Below the pieces are notes generated by a model that was given only the letters and a program-made list of their open reading frames with translations, searched no databases and was not told the DNA's origin. From a virus: a stretch of 38,771 bases of DNA. Shown here piece after piece: positions 1-7,846 of this stretch (positions are counted from its first letter, which is position 1; the number at the start of each line of letters is the position of its first letter). The stretch is from positions 67,202-105,972 of the IMG/VR virus record IMGVR_UViG_3300030107_004270; one strand, 5' to 3'. A program made the translations under genes and the position numbers.

Positions 1-1
1 A

Positions 2-169
2 GCATATGAGAGTAATGGTGGTTCTTCTGGTGGATACCATCAATTTACTGCTCAATTTATCAGAGAATTAACTAAGGGTCAATACGTCGATATTTACACT
101 TCCAATGGTAACGTATACAATGGAAGTGATGGAAGACACGGTGGTTGGGGTGGATGGTTAATAGGATAA
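2..169 (+). CDS. C-terminal end of a fibre-like structural protein (partial)
   Basis: The window opens inside a gene; 55 codons remain before TAA. The tail is rich in Gly, Ser, Asn and Tyr and ends GWGGWLIG. A glycine/aromatic-rich ending of this sort is typical of trimeric C1q-like or knob-like tips of cyanophage fibre proteins (family knowledge, not proven here). It lies directly upstream of the fibre cluster and is read in the same direction. The start and most of the protein lie outside the window, so the assignment rests on composition and context. Confidence 0.6.
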   Translation, partial: AYESNGGSSGGYHQFTAQFIRELTKGQYVDIYTSNGNVYNGSDGRHGGWGGWLIG

Positions 170-172
170 ATA
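165..172 (+). promoter_or_regulatory. T4-type late promoter box (GATAAATA)
   Basis: GATAAATA overlaps the stop codon of the preceding gene and lies 26 bases before the ATG at 199. T4 late promoters consist of TATAAATA alone, read by the phage sigma factor gp55; cyanophages use an NATAAATA form. The same core recurs before most structural genes in this window. Confidence 0.6.
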
Positions 173-198
173 GGTAGAAGACATTAGTAAAAAAAATT

Positions 199-471
199 AT
201 GCATACAAGTTATACTGTAGGTATTACAACAGCTGAATATAAAGCATTACAAACTTGTGTACCTAATCAACAAGATTGGATTGAAAATTCGATTAAAAAT
301 CGAGCTAGAATTGCAATACTTGAAATTCAAGATAAGTATACTAAATATAAAATTGCCAATCAACAAGCAATAACTGCAATTGGTTCCACTGCAATAATAG
401 AGGCAGCAATATCAGAAGGTGTTGTTGGTATTGCTACTTGGGCTGGTACAGATAATCCAGTACCCTCATAA
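199..471 (+). CDS. Small virion-associated hypothetical protein (90 aa)
   Basis: A 90-residue protein. The N-terminal half is polar and probably helical (IENSIKNRARIAILEIQDKY at about 29-48); the C-terminal half is Ala/Ile/Gly rich. No signal peptide is evident. It sits between two fibre-like genes with its own late box and with another late box overlapping its stop. This places it with structural or assembly proteins. No family is recognised; it might be a fibre accessory or chaperone. Confidence 0.7.
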   Translation: MHTSYTVGITTAEYKALQTCVPNQQDWIENSIKNRARIAILEIQDKYTKYKIANQQAITAIGSTAIIEAAISEGVVGIATWAGTDNPVPS

Positions 472-474
472 ATA
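467..474 (+). promoter_or_regulatory. Late promoter box (CATAAATA)
   Basis: CATAAATA overlaps the stop codon of the 90-aa gene and ends 17 bases before the ATG of the 1020-aa fibre gene. Spacing and sequence match the other late boxes here. Confidence 0.65.
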
Positions 475-491
475 TTTAAAAAGTAATATAA

Positions 492-3400
492 ATGGCATTC
501 ACCAAAGTACTTGGTCCTGGTATTCATACACAAGCCAACATACTCAGTCACAATATAAATTCTAGCGGAATTATAACTGCGACTAAGTTTGTTGGTCCTT
601 TTGATGGAACAACCATTGGTAGTGGTACTACTATAGGTGCTGATGGTATTAATGTTACTGGAATTGTAACTTGTACAACTTTAGATGTTAATGGAAACGG
701 AGATATAAGCGGTAATTTAGTTATTGGTGGAAACTTAACTGCAAATGGAGATCTTACAACATTAAATACAACTCTAAGAGAAGTAGAATTATTAAGAGTA
801 GATGCTAATAGTAGTGTAGCAGCAGGTATAATTACACAAACAGGTGCAGGAGATATATTAAACTTATTTGATGGAACTACTGAAGTTTTCACAGTTCTTG
901 ATACTGGTGAGGTTGGTATCGGAACTGTCACTCCAGGAAGAGATTTACATATATTAAACACAACTCCTTACATAAGAATTGAATCGGATGCTGCAAATCA
1001 ACCTGCAACTTTAGAGTTATATCATACAAGAGGTAATGGAAGTGATCACTGGCCTACTAGTGTAACCACAGATGATGCTGCATTAACATTTAATGTTGCA
1101 ACTGCAGCAAATGGATCTCCTGCAGAAAAAGTTCGCATCACATCAGCAGGTAGGGTAGGTATAAACGAAACATCACCAGACACTGATTTACATATAAAGA
1201 ATACTAACCCTGCTATCATACTTGAGGGAACTAATGGTTCTGGTAAACAACATAAGATTTGGAGTGCTGGAACTAATTCTGAAACCCTTCAAATAACTAG
1301 TGGAAATTATTATAATAATGCTGATATTCATTACTTCCGTGCATCTAATGAATCAACAGTTCAAGCTCGCATTGATAATACAGGAATTGGTATTGGTGGT
1401 GTAACACCTGTTAGAGAATTACATGTACATTCAGGTGATTCAGGTAGTACTTATATTGCTTTGACTAATAGTACAACAGGAACTACTACTAGTGATGGTT
1501 TTGGTATAGGACTTGGTGGAGATGAAGACGCAAAATTATGGAATTATGAAAATACTAATATGATGTTTGCGACTAATTCAACAGAAAGACTTCGCATCAC
1601 ATCAACAGGTCTGGTTGGTATCGGAACTGAAGTTCCAGTAGGAAATCTTGAGGTTAGAGATACCAAAGCAAACCTTATTGTTGCAAAGGATGGACTAACA
1701 GTTAAAGGTAATAGTAATATTGCTTCTAATTATGATTTCTTCCAAATAGGTGCTGGTGGTGCGTTAGCAAGTTATAACGTTGAAACAGTAACAGCTTCTA
1801 CGCATCTAATTCATAACGCTTATAGAAGTTCTGCTGCTGGTACTCCTTGGAAACGCAGATACCAAGATACTTCTATGAGACTTAGGATGAATAGTCCTGG
1901 CCGTGCATTTATATTTGAGAGTGCAGCAAGTGGTAGTGCAGATGCAGATATAACTTTTGCAGAACAACTTCGCATCACATCAGATAGTAATCTAAAACTA
2001 CCTGATAATGCAAAGATTGAATTGGGTGGAGCACAGACAGGTGCTGGAGATTTTCAAATCTATCATGATACCGTACATACATATCTGAAAAATAAACATG
2101 CATCTGGATATACACTATTACAAGTAAATGATAATGAATATGGTATAAAAATACAACCAAGTGGATTTTGTCAATTATATCATGCGAATGCTTTAAAATT
2201 ATCTACTTCTACAACGGGAATTTCAGTAACGGGAGAAGTTGCATCATCACAAGACTTTCCAAACTATAGACCAAGGTTAGATTTAAATTTTGTAGCAGTT
2301 AAGAAATTAGATTCAAGACTTACATATACTAGAGAAGGTCCTGCATCATATGTTGATAAAAATGGTTTAATTAAAACAGTTGGATATAATACTCCACGAT
2401 TTGATCATGATCCAATTACGGGAGAATCTAAAGGGTTATTAATTGAACAGAGTAGATATAATATGTTTGCAGGAACTGCAAATATGGGAAGTGAACATAA
2501 TTGTTGGATTGTTGGTGGTCCAAGAGGAAAAAGAGGTGCTAATGTTAAGGGTCCAGATGGTAAACTGACTGCACTTAATAATATTTACAATGGAACTAAT
2601 GGAGATCTAAACATATATTATTCTCCTAGAAATGGTGCAAATGAAATGACTACAACAAATAATACGACATATACAATGTCTGTATGGGCAAAATTATCAG
2701 CAGGTGCTAGTTATATAACTGGAATTAGATTAAGAACATATGGACAAAATATATCTGTTAATTATAATTTATCTACTGGAGTTGTAGTTGGTACTCATGA
2801 AAATCAAGGTAGTGATTTTGTATCATCATCTATTGTAGAATATCCTGATAATTGGTATAGATGTATTATGACATTTAAATCAGGAACAGATGGAAATCAG
2901 GGATTCCAAATTTATCTAATTGCAGGTACTAGTGAAAGTTTGAATAGTTCTGGTGCAAATGGTGAGTCTGTTTCTTTCTGGGGTGCTCAATTAGAAGCAG
3001 GTTCTAATGCAACATCCTTTATTCCAACTGATGATACTAATGATAACAACAATGGTTCAAAAACAACTCGTGGATATGAATATCTTAGTATGGAAGGAAG
3101 CGATGCTAGTGATTTATATAATGCACTTGAAGGAACTTTAGTTGCTGAATGGATAGCAACAGATTCAGAATCTAATCAGAATTTAGTTAGTTTCCATAAA
3201 GATCTTGGTAGTAATGAAAGAATAGAATTAAGAGCAACTGCATCAGATACTGCAAAGGTGAGATTTGAAGTAGTTACTGGAGGTAGTTCAACAGTTTCAG
3301 ATTCCAGCATATCACATGGTGGTATTGGTGATAATACCAAAGCAGCATTTGGATTTGAGAAAGATTTTTATGCCTTCTCAGTGAATGGAAGTGCTGTTGC

Positions 3401-3554
3401 TACTGATACGAGTGGTAATATGCCATCTGATATTAATTCATTAATGATAGGTAGGGCTGTTTGGGGAACAAGTTGGTTTGATGGATATGTAAAGAGAATT
3501 CTTTATTATCCAAAGAGACTTCCTAATAGTCAATTGATAACTATAACATCATAA
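492..3554 (+). CDS. Large tail-fibre/adhesin protein, copy 1 (1020 aa)
   Basis: A long beta-rich fibre protein. Residues 1-100 hold a head region with a GIITATKF motif and phased Val/Gly/Asn stretches. The body carries repeats of the type LRITS.G.VGIGT.xP..LHV near residues 141, 222, 299 and 375, a pattern common in phage fibres and S74-type appendages; no S74 autoprotease tip is seen. From about residue 582 the C-terminal half (FPNYRPRLDLNF onward) looks like carbohydrate-binding or LamG-like beta-sandwich sequence and ends RILYYPKRLPNSQLITITS. It is paralogous to the gene at 7847 in body and C-terminus, but the N-termini differ. The likely role is host surface recognition at the distal tail. 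Function is inferred from architecture and position. Confidence 0.85.
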   Translation: MAFTKVLGPGIHTQANILSHNINSSGIITATKFVGPFDGTTIGSGTTIGADGINVTGIVTCTTLDVNGNGDISGNLVIGGNLTANGDLTTLNTTLREVELLRVDANSSVAAGIITQTGAGDILNLFDGTTEVFTVLDTGEVGIGTVTPGRDLHILNTTPYIRIESDAANQPATLELYHTRGNGSDHWPTSVTTDDAALTFNVATAANGSPAEKVRITSAGRVGINETSPDTDLHIKNTNPAIILEGTNGSGKQHKIWSAGTNSETLQITSGNYYNNADIHYFRASNESTVQARIDNTGIGIGGVTPVRELHVHSGDSGSTYIALTNSTTGTTTSDGFGIGLGGDEDAKLWNYENTNMMFATNSTERLRITSTGLVGIGTEVPVGNLEVRDTKANLIVAKDGLTVKGNSNIASNYDFFQIGAGGALASYNVETVTASTHLIHNAYRSSAAGTPWKRRYQDTSMRLRMNSPGRAFIFESAASGSADADITFAEQLRITSDSNLKLPDNAKIELGGAQTGAGDFQIYHDTVHTYLKNKHASGYTLLQVNDNEYGIKIQPSGFCQLYHANALKLSTSTTGISVTGEVASSQDFPNYRPRLDLNFVAVKKLDSRLTYTREGPASYVDKNGLIKTVGYNTPRFDHDPITGESKGLLIEQSRYNMFAGTANMGSEHNCWIVGGPRGKRGANVKGPDGKLTALNNIYNGTNGDLNIYYSPRNGANEMTTTNNTTYTMSVWAKLSAGASYITGIRLRTYGQNISVNYNLSTGVVVGTHENQGSDFVSSSIVEYPDNWYRCIMTFKSGTDGNQGFQIYLIAGTSESLNSSGANGESVSFWGAQLEAGSNATSFIPTDDTNDNNNGSKTTRGYEYLSMEGSDASDLYNALEGTLVAEWIATDSESNQNLVSFHKDLGSNERIELRATASDTAKVRFEVVTGGSSTVSDSSISHGGIGDNTKAAFGFEKDFYAFSVNGSAVATDTSGNMPSDINSLMIGRAVWGTSWFDGYVKRILYYPKRLPNSQLITITS

Positions 3555-3560
3555 TAAATA
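3553..3560 (+). promoter_or_regulatory. Late promoter box (AATAAATA)
   Basis: AATAAATA overlaps the fibre stop codon and ends 21 bases before the next ATG. It is followed by a strong ribosome binding site (TAGGAGAG). The whole junction is nearly identical to the one at 11496, which supports duplication of the module. Confidence 0.65.
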
Positions 3561-3581
3561 CCCATAGGAGAGATATAACTA

Positions 3582-6062
3582 ATGCCTAATCTAGTCGGAA
3601 TTGGAAAAAGTCAAGTACCAACTAACGCAATGTTGGGTGGATTAGCCTATCAAGATCCTGAAAGTGCTAACCTAACAAATGTTCAGATAGAGAATATAGA
3701 TAAGATTAAAGCGGAGATGAATTTAGGGGCATCTTGCTTATTTGTATATGATACTAGAAAAGATTCAGATGGAGGAGCATGGAGATATAAGTGTAAAGAT
3801 AGTTCTTGGTATAATGAAGAATTTACATCACAAAGAGGATCAAAGAAACAATTTCCTGCTGTTGCATTAATTGTAGGACATATTAATTTTTTCATGATTA
3901 TGGATCTTGATGATCCAAATTGTCCAATGTGGATGGCAGGATGGCAATATCTTGGTGGAGCAGGAAGTGGTAGTAGTACTAACTGGTGGGGTGGAAGTGG
4001 AGATGTGCTTGGTGTTACAGCAGTAAATGGACAGATTGGTATTTGTTTCAGTACTAGTGTTAGGTTATTTAATTTTCCTAAAGATAGAATAGATTTATGG
4101 TATACTCCTGCAATTGGTCAATATGGAATACCTGGAGGAATAGCAGAACGTAATATAAAATATGTTGCTTGGCAAGAAGAAACTGATGATTATATGCAAC
4201 TTAGTACTAGTGGTATGAGGAATATAGCAAGTAGAGTATTACCAGGAGCATCAATAGATCGAGAAACTGGACTTCCAAGACCCACATTTGTAGTATGTCA
4301 TGATGCTGGAATAGATATAATCACTGATCAACAAAGAGAAGGTATTAATAAAGAACACTTTAGAATTAATAGAAGTAGTGATGATAATGTCCATCGTGTA
4401 TCGATTAGCAAATATGGACACATTTATCAAGCAATGGATATGGGTTCTGTTTTTGTTAACTTTCCAAGATCAGATGATTGGTCAGGAAACCCTGCTTATG
4501 CTACCAGAATATATGGTGGTTCTGGTAATAATACTGGAGAGAAACCTAATTTATCAACATGGGGTGGAATTAGGGGAGTAGTAGCAACTAAAGATGGATT
4601 TGCAGCACATGGTGATACTTCTGGTAGTAGTGCATTTACAGGTGGATTGAATATAGTTGTAGAACCTTTTGCAAATGATGGTTCAATATATCCTGGAGAA
4701 GCTGAAAATGGTTTAGATACTGCTCTAGGTATGGTTGCTGTTGCTAGAACTGATAGTAATAGTGGATATGTGGTTGGTGATGCTAGAATGTCTCTTATGT
4801 GTCAAACAGTAACTGATGATTTTGGTGTTGGTTCTGTAACAGCATCAGAGTCTTTTAATGAAGAATTTTCCAATAATGATAATAGTTGGTCATTTGCAGA
4901 TAATAGTGGTGGAGGAATTAGTGGTGGTACAATGACTATTAAGAATATTACTTCTGCCCGTGCAACACTTAATAACTGGGGTGGGACACAAGGTGGTAGT
5001 TATGTTGCTGAAGTTTATATTACTACAAATGGAAGTAGTGGATCATTATTATTAGATGATGATGGTGCTGGTGCTGGAGTTGGTAGTAATACAATCTATA
5101 TGAACTCAACGTCAGTAGGTGGTGCAGGTCAGACTGGTAGATTTGTTTTTAATTTCACAAGAACTGCATCAAGTAGATTGAGATTTATGAGAAATACTGG
5201 TGGAGATTTTGTGATTGATCATCTAAGAATTGCAAAGCGTGAAGTTTTTGATGGAGGATATGGTAGAAATAATGCAGGGATTATTGGAACATTAACAAGA
5301 GAACGTGTTGCACCTGGTGCAGATTTAATGGCTTATAGGGGATTTAGTTCGACTGGGTATATTTTACAAGCACATAATTCTGATCTTAATTTCGGTACAG
5401 GTAATTGGTGCTATTATTGGTGGATGAAACCTAATAATAGTTCAAATGGTACGGTTATTTTTTCCAGACACGCTGTTTCCACTGGAAGTAATACACGGGT
5501 TATGGTATATTTTAATTCCGATAGAGTTAGATTCGATGTTACTGAATCAGGTGGATCTAGTTATCATGGAATGGCTCCTGGTAATGGAAATCACTTGACT
5601 AATAGGGATTGGATGTTCTGTGCTATAGTAAGAAGAGGAAATGGATATGAACTATGGATAAATGGTAGAGTAGAGCAATCTCATACTGCCAATTCAACTT
5701 CTGATGGATCTCAAACTGATGGTGAAGCGGTATTAAGAATTGGAGAAGATCCACATACAGGTGGTGAAAATCTTAAGATGTGGATAGCACTCTTAAGAGC
5801 ATCAGCAACAGCACCTTCAGAAACTCAAATGAGAAAAATATATTCCGATGAGAAGAAGTTATTTACAGAAAATGCTAAGTGTACTTTGATTGGTAATGAT
5901 GAGCAATTAAATGCACTTGCTTATGATGAAGATAATGATATTCTTTATGCTGGAACTGATACTGGACGTAGTGATTTTAGGGGATTATGTAGAATAAATA
6001 GTACGAATAACGCTATAACAGCAGCACTTTCAGCTGCAAATGGATACGTAGCGGAGGAATAG
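3582..6062 (+). CDS. Virion structural/adhesin protein with LamG-like domain, copy 1 (826 aa)
   Basis: The first 110 residues (MPNLVGIGKSQVPTNAMLGG, then a VYDTRKDSDGGAWR segment) are closely shared with the gene at 11524. The middle diverges. Around residues 420-550 a jelly-roll-like carbohydrate-binding stretch is likely. Around residues 585-760 a concanavalin/LamG-like region follows (NWCYYWWMKPNN, then WINGRVEQSH). The C-terminus (AKCTLIGNDEQLNALAYD, then a RINSTNNAIT segment) is again shared with the paralogue. It probably forms part of a host-recognition appendage with the fibre upstream and the 362-aa protein downstream. Domain names are by eye; the role is inferred. Confidence 0.8.
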   Translation: MPNLVGIGKSQVPTNAMLGGLAYQDPESANLTNVQIENIDKIKAEMNLGASCLFVYDTRKDSDGGAWRYKCKDSSWYNEEFTSQRGSKKQFPAVALIVGHINFFMIMDLDDPNCPMWMAGWQYLGGAGSGSSTNWWGGSGDVLGVTAVNGQIGICFSTSVRLFNFPKDRIDLWYTPAIGQYGIPGGIAERNIKYVAWQEETDDYMQLSTSGMRNIASRVLPGASIDRETGLPRPTFVVCHDAGIDIITDQQREGINKEHFRINRSSDDNVHRVSISKYGHIYQAMDMGSVFVNFPRSDDWSGNPAYATRIYGGSGNNTGEKPNLSTWGGIRGVVATKDGFAAHGDTSGSSAFTGGLNIVVEPFANDGSIYPGEAENGLDTALGMVAVARTDSNSGYVVGDARMSLMCQTVTDDFGVGSVTASESFNEEFSNNDNSWSFADNSGGGISGGTMTIKNITSARATLNNWGGTQGGSYVAEVYITTNGSSGSLLLDDDGAGAGVGSNTIYMNSTSVGGAGQTGRFVFNFTRTASSRLRFMRNTGGDFVIDHLRIAKREVFDGGYGRNNAGIIGTLTRERVAPGADLMAYRGFSSTGYILQAHNSDLNFGTGNWCYYWWMKPNNSSNGTVIFSRHAVSTGSNTRVMVYFNSDRVRFDVTESGGSSYHGMAPGNGNHLTNRDWMFCAIVRRGNGYELWINGRVEQSHTANSTSDGSQTDGEAVLRIGEDPHTGGENLKMWIALLRASATAPSETQMRKIYSDEKKLFTENAKCTLIGNDEQLNALAYDEDNDILYAGTDTGRSDFRGLCRINSTNNAITAALSAANGYVAEE

Positions 6063-6063
6063 A

Positions 6064-7152
6064 ATGACAGTAAAGATTGAAAGACCAGCCTTTAATTTAA
6101 GAGAAAAATTATCTGAACTTGATCGACCAGTAGGTAATCTTGGAACAGAAATTTTAAAAACAAATAGCATTGATGAATTTTTTCATAACTATGCAATTGG
6201 TAGGAAAAATTTGCTGATTAATGGCCAATTTGATATTTGGCAAAGAGGGACCACATTTGCCAATCAAGGTGGTGGAAATACTGGATATAAGGCAGATAGA
6301 TGGAGAATCTATAGTGCTAGTGGTAGTGTTATAACTTGTACAAGAGAATCTTTTAATCCTGGACAAAATAAAGTTCCTGGAAATCCAAGATATATGTTGA
6401 GATTGAGTAATGTTCCTGATGCAAATACTTCATGGATGGAAATAGAACAAAGAGTTGAAGATGTAACTCGTTTTTCTGATCGTTGGATTACTATTAGTTT
6501 CTGGATAAGAGCAAATCAACCTCAATACGGAAATGATTATTTGAGTGTAAAATTAAATTTTGGATCTGGTGGTTCGAGTGATATGCAATTTGGACATACT
6601 TCGTTTAATATTAGTACAGAATGGGAAAGAAAGGTATTTACTTATTATTGCCCAACAATATCGGGAAAAACTGTAGGTAGTAGTAGTTTTCTTGAAATGA
6701 AAACTCTTCAAGCATCTGCAACTCAAGCTGATACTTATTATGATGTTGCTAATTTCCAAATGGAATATGGTAGACAAGCAACACCAATAGAGCAGCGTAG
6801 TCTTGGAGAAGAACTTAGATTATGTCAGAGATATTACCAACAGATTGTTGGTCATAGTGATATGGTGTGTGTTGGGCCTGGAAGATGTAATGGTACAACT
6901 AATGTTCCATTTGCAGTTCCACTTTCTGTACCACTAAGAGCATCACCTACAATAAATTCATGTAACTTTGCAGCTTTTACCGCAACAAATCAAGCGAATA
7001 TAAGTAATCATACTCCAGCAGTAACAAAATGGGATGCTAATAATAATATACTTACATTACAAGTATCTGGTCTTAGTGGTATGACTAATGCAAGATCTGC
7101 TAATATGTTCTTAAATAGTAGTCATACACTTTCAATGGATGCGGAGATATAA
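6064..7152 (+). CDS. Fibre/tip protein with carbohydrate-binding-like domain (362 aa)
   Basis: It starts one base after the preceding stop. Residues 1-22 (VKIERPAFNLREKLSELDRP) match the N-terminus of the 213-aa protein at 14086 and are probably a shared docking segment. From residue 48 it carries the KNLLINGQFDIWQRG motif typical of phage fibre proteins, with a beta-sandwich carbohydrate-binding-like domain to about residue 245. The rest (about 247-362) is a separate beta domain. It is the last gene of module 1 and likely a receptor-binding component. The C-terminus differs completely from the second-module counterpart, as expected for exchangeable host-range determinants. Confidence 0.8.
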   Translation: MTVKIERPAFNLREKLSELDRPVGNLGTEILKTNSIDEFFHNYAIGRKNLLINGQFDIWQRGTTFANQGGGNTGYKADRWRIYSASGSVITCTRESFNPGQNKVPGNPRYMLRLSNVPDANTSWMEIEQRVEDVTRFSDRWITISFWIRANQPQYGNDYLSVKLNFGSGGSSDMQFGHTSFNISTEWERKVFTYYCPTISGKTVGSSSFLEMKTLQASATQADTYYDVANFQMEYGRQATPIEQRSLGEELRLCQRYYQQIVGHSDMVCVGPGRCNGTTNVPFAVPLSVPLRASPTINSCNFAAFTATNQANISNHTPAVTKWDANNNILTLQVSGLSGMTNARSANMFLNSSHTLSMDAEI

Positions 7153-7154
7153 TC

Positions 7155-7520
7155 ATGGCAATTAAATACAAAATTAGAAGTGCTGGTGATGTAGAGGATA
7201 TTCTACATGTAGAATCAAAGATATCCATCCCAAAAGATCCAGATAATAGACATTATCAAGAGTTCCTTCAAGATGTAAAAGAACAAGGTATTGGTATTGT
7301 AGAAGGACCAGAGGTTGATATTAGGATTGACTATAAGATAAAACGTGTTGAAGCATATCCTCCTATTGGAGATCAATTAGATAAAATATACCATCATGGT
7401 ATTGATGCATGGAAAGCAGATATTAAAATGATTAAAGATCAATTTCCAGATAGTCAGGTTGGATTGTCAACAACTGCTAATGTTCCTGACTGGGTACAAA
7501 CCGAAGTTGACAAGTTATAA
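7155..7520 (+). CDS. Probable fibre-assembly/structural accessory protein (121 aa)
   Basis: Starts two bases after the previous stop and is read as part of module 1. It is a soluble alpha/beta protein with the segment YPPIGDQLDKIYHHGIDAWK at about 69-88 and a following Trp/Lys-rich helix. This segment is familiar from small proteins encoded next to cyanophage fibres. The gene's place after the last fibre gene suggests an assembly or chaperone role, like the unrelated protein at 14724, but no catalytic or domain signature proves it. Confidence 0.7.
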   Translation: MAIKYKIRSAGDVEDILHVESKISIPKDPDNRHYQEFLQDVKEQGIGIVEGPEVDIRIDYKIKRVEAYPPIGDQLDKIYHHGIDAWKADIKMIKDQFPDSQVGLSTTANVPDWVQTEVDKL

Positions 7521-7536
7521 TGATTCTGTTATACTT

Positions 7537-7544
7537 CATAAATA
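7537..7544 (+). promoter_or_regulatory. Late promoter box (CATAAATA)
   Basis: CATAAATA lies in the 49-base gap between the 121-aa and 79-aa genes and ends 25 bases before the ATG at 7570. Confidence 0.65.
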
Positions 7545-7569
7545 AATCAGATTTAATTCACAAATTGCA

Positions 7570-7809
7570 ATGACTGAACAACAAACACATTTACAATCTG
7601 CTATTCAACAGCAAAATAATCTTCTGAATGAGATCCAAAAACTTCAGACAGAAATAGACAATAAGAGACAACTTGCGGTAAAAGCACAAGGTATTATCGA
7701 GTACTTAGATCAGATTGGAGTAAAACTACCAGAAGCAGATGCTGAAGGTGAAGCAACTACTGAAGAAGCACCAGCAACTGCTGCAGATGCCCAAGTAGTG
7801 GCTGAATAA
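7570..7809 (+). CDS. Coiled-coil small structural protein (79 aa)
   Basis: Residues 5-50 form a Gln-rich amphipathic helix with heptad spacing of Leu/Ile, so a coiled coil is likely. The last 25 residues are Ala/Glu/Thr-rich, acidic and probably disordered. Late boxes flank it on both sides, and it separates the two fibre modules. The family is not recognised. A bundling or chaperone role with the fibres is a guess. Confidence 0.7.
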   Translation: MTEQQTHLQSAIQQQNNLLNEIQKLQTEIDNKRQLAVKAQGIIEYLDQIGVKLPEADAEGEATTEEAPATAADAQVVAE

Positions 7810-7823
7810 ATAGTTTTATTCAG
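7802..7823 (+). promoter_or_regulatory. Late promoter box (AATAAATA) inside a small hairpin
   Basis: AATAAATA at 7805-7812 overlaps the stop of the 79-aa gene and ends 34 bases before the ATG at 7847. It sits within a perfect 9-bp inverted repeat, CTGAATAAA at 7802-7810 and TTTATTCAG at 7815-7823, with a 4-base loop. The hairpin is AT-rich and has no T-tract, so it is a weak terminator candidate at best. Confidence 0.55.
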
Positions 7824-7846
7824 AAGGTAATACGGGGTAGAATAGA

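Noticed and set aside
548-961. Minus-strand open frame of 137 codons opposite the fibre gene
   Set aside because: It lies wholly inside the plus-strand fibre gene, is Pro/Ser/Val-rich from antisense of Gly/Asn codons, and has no promoter or ribosome site. The same holds for the other antisense frames in the fibre region.
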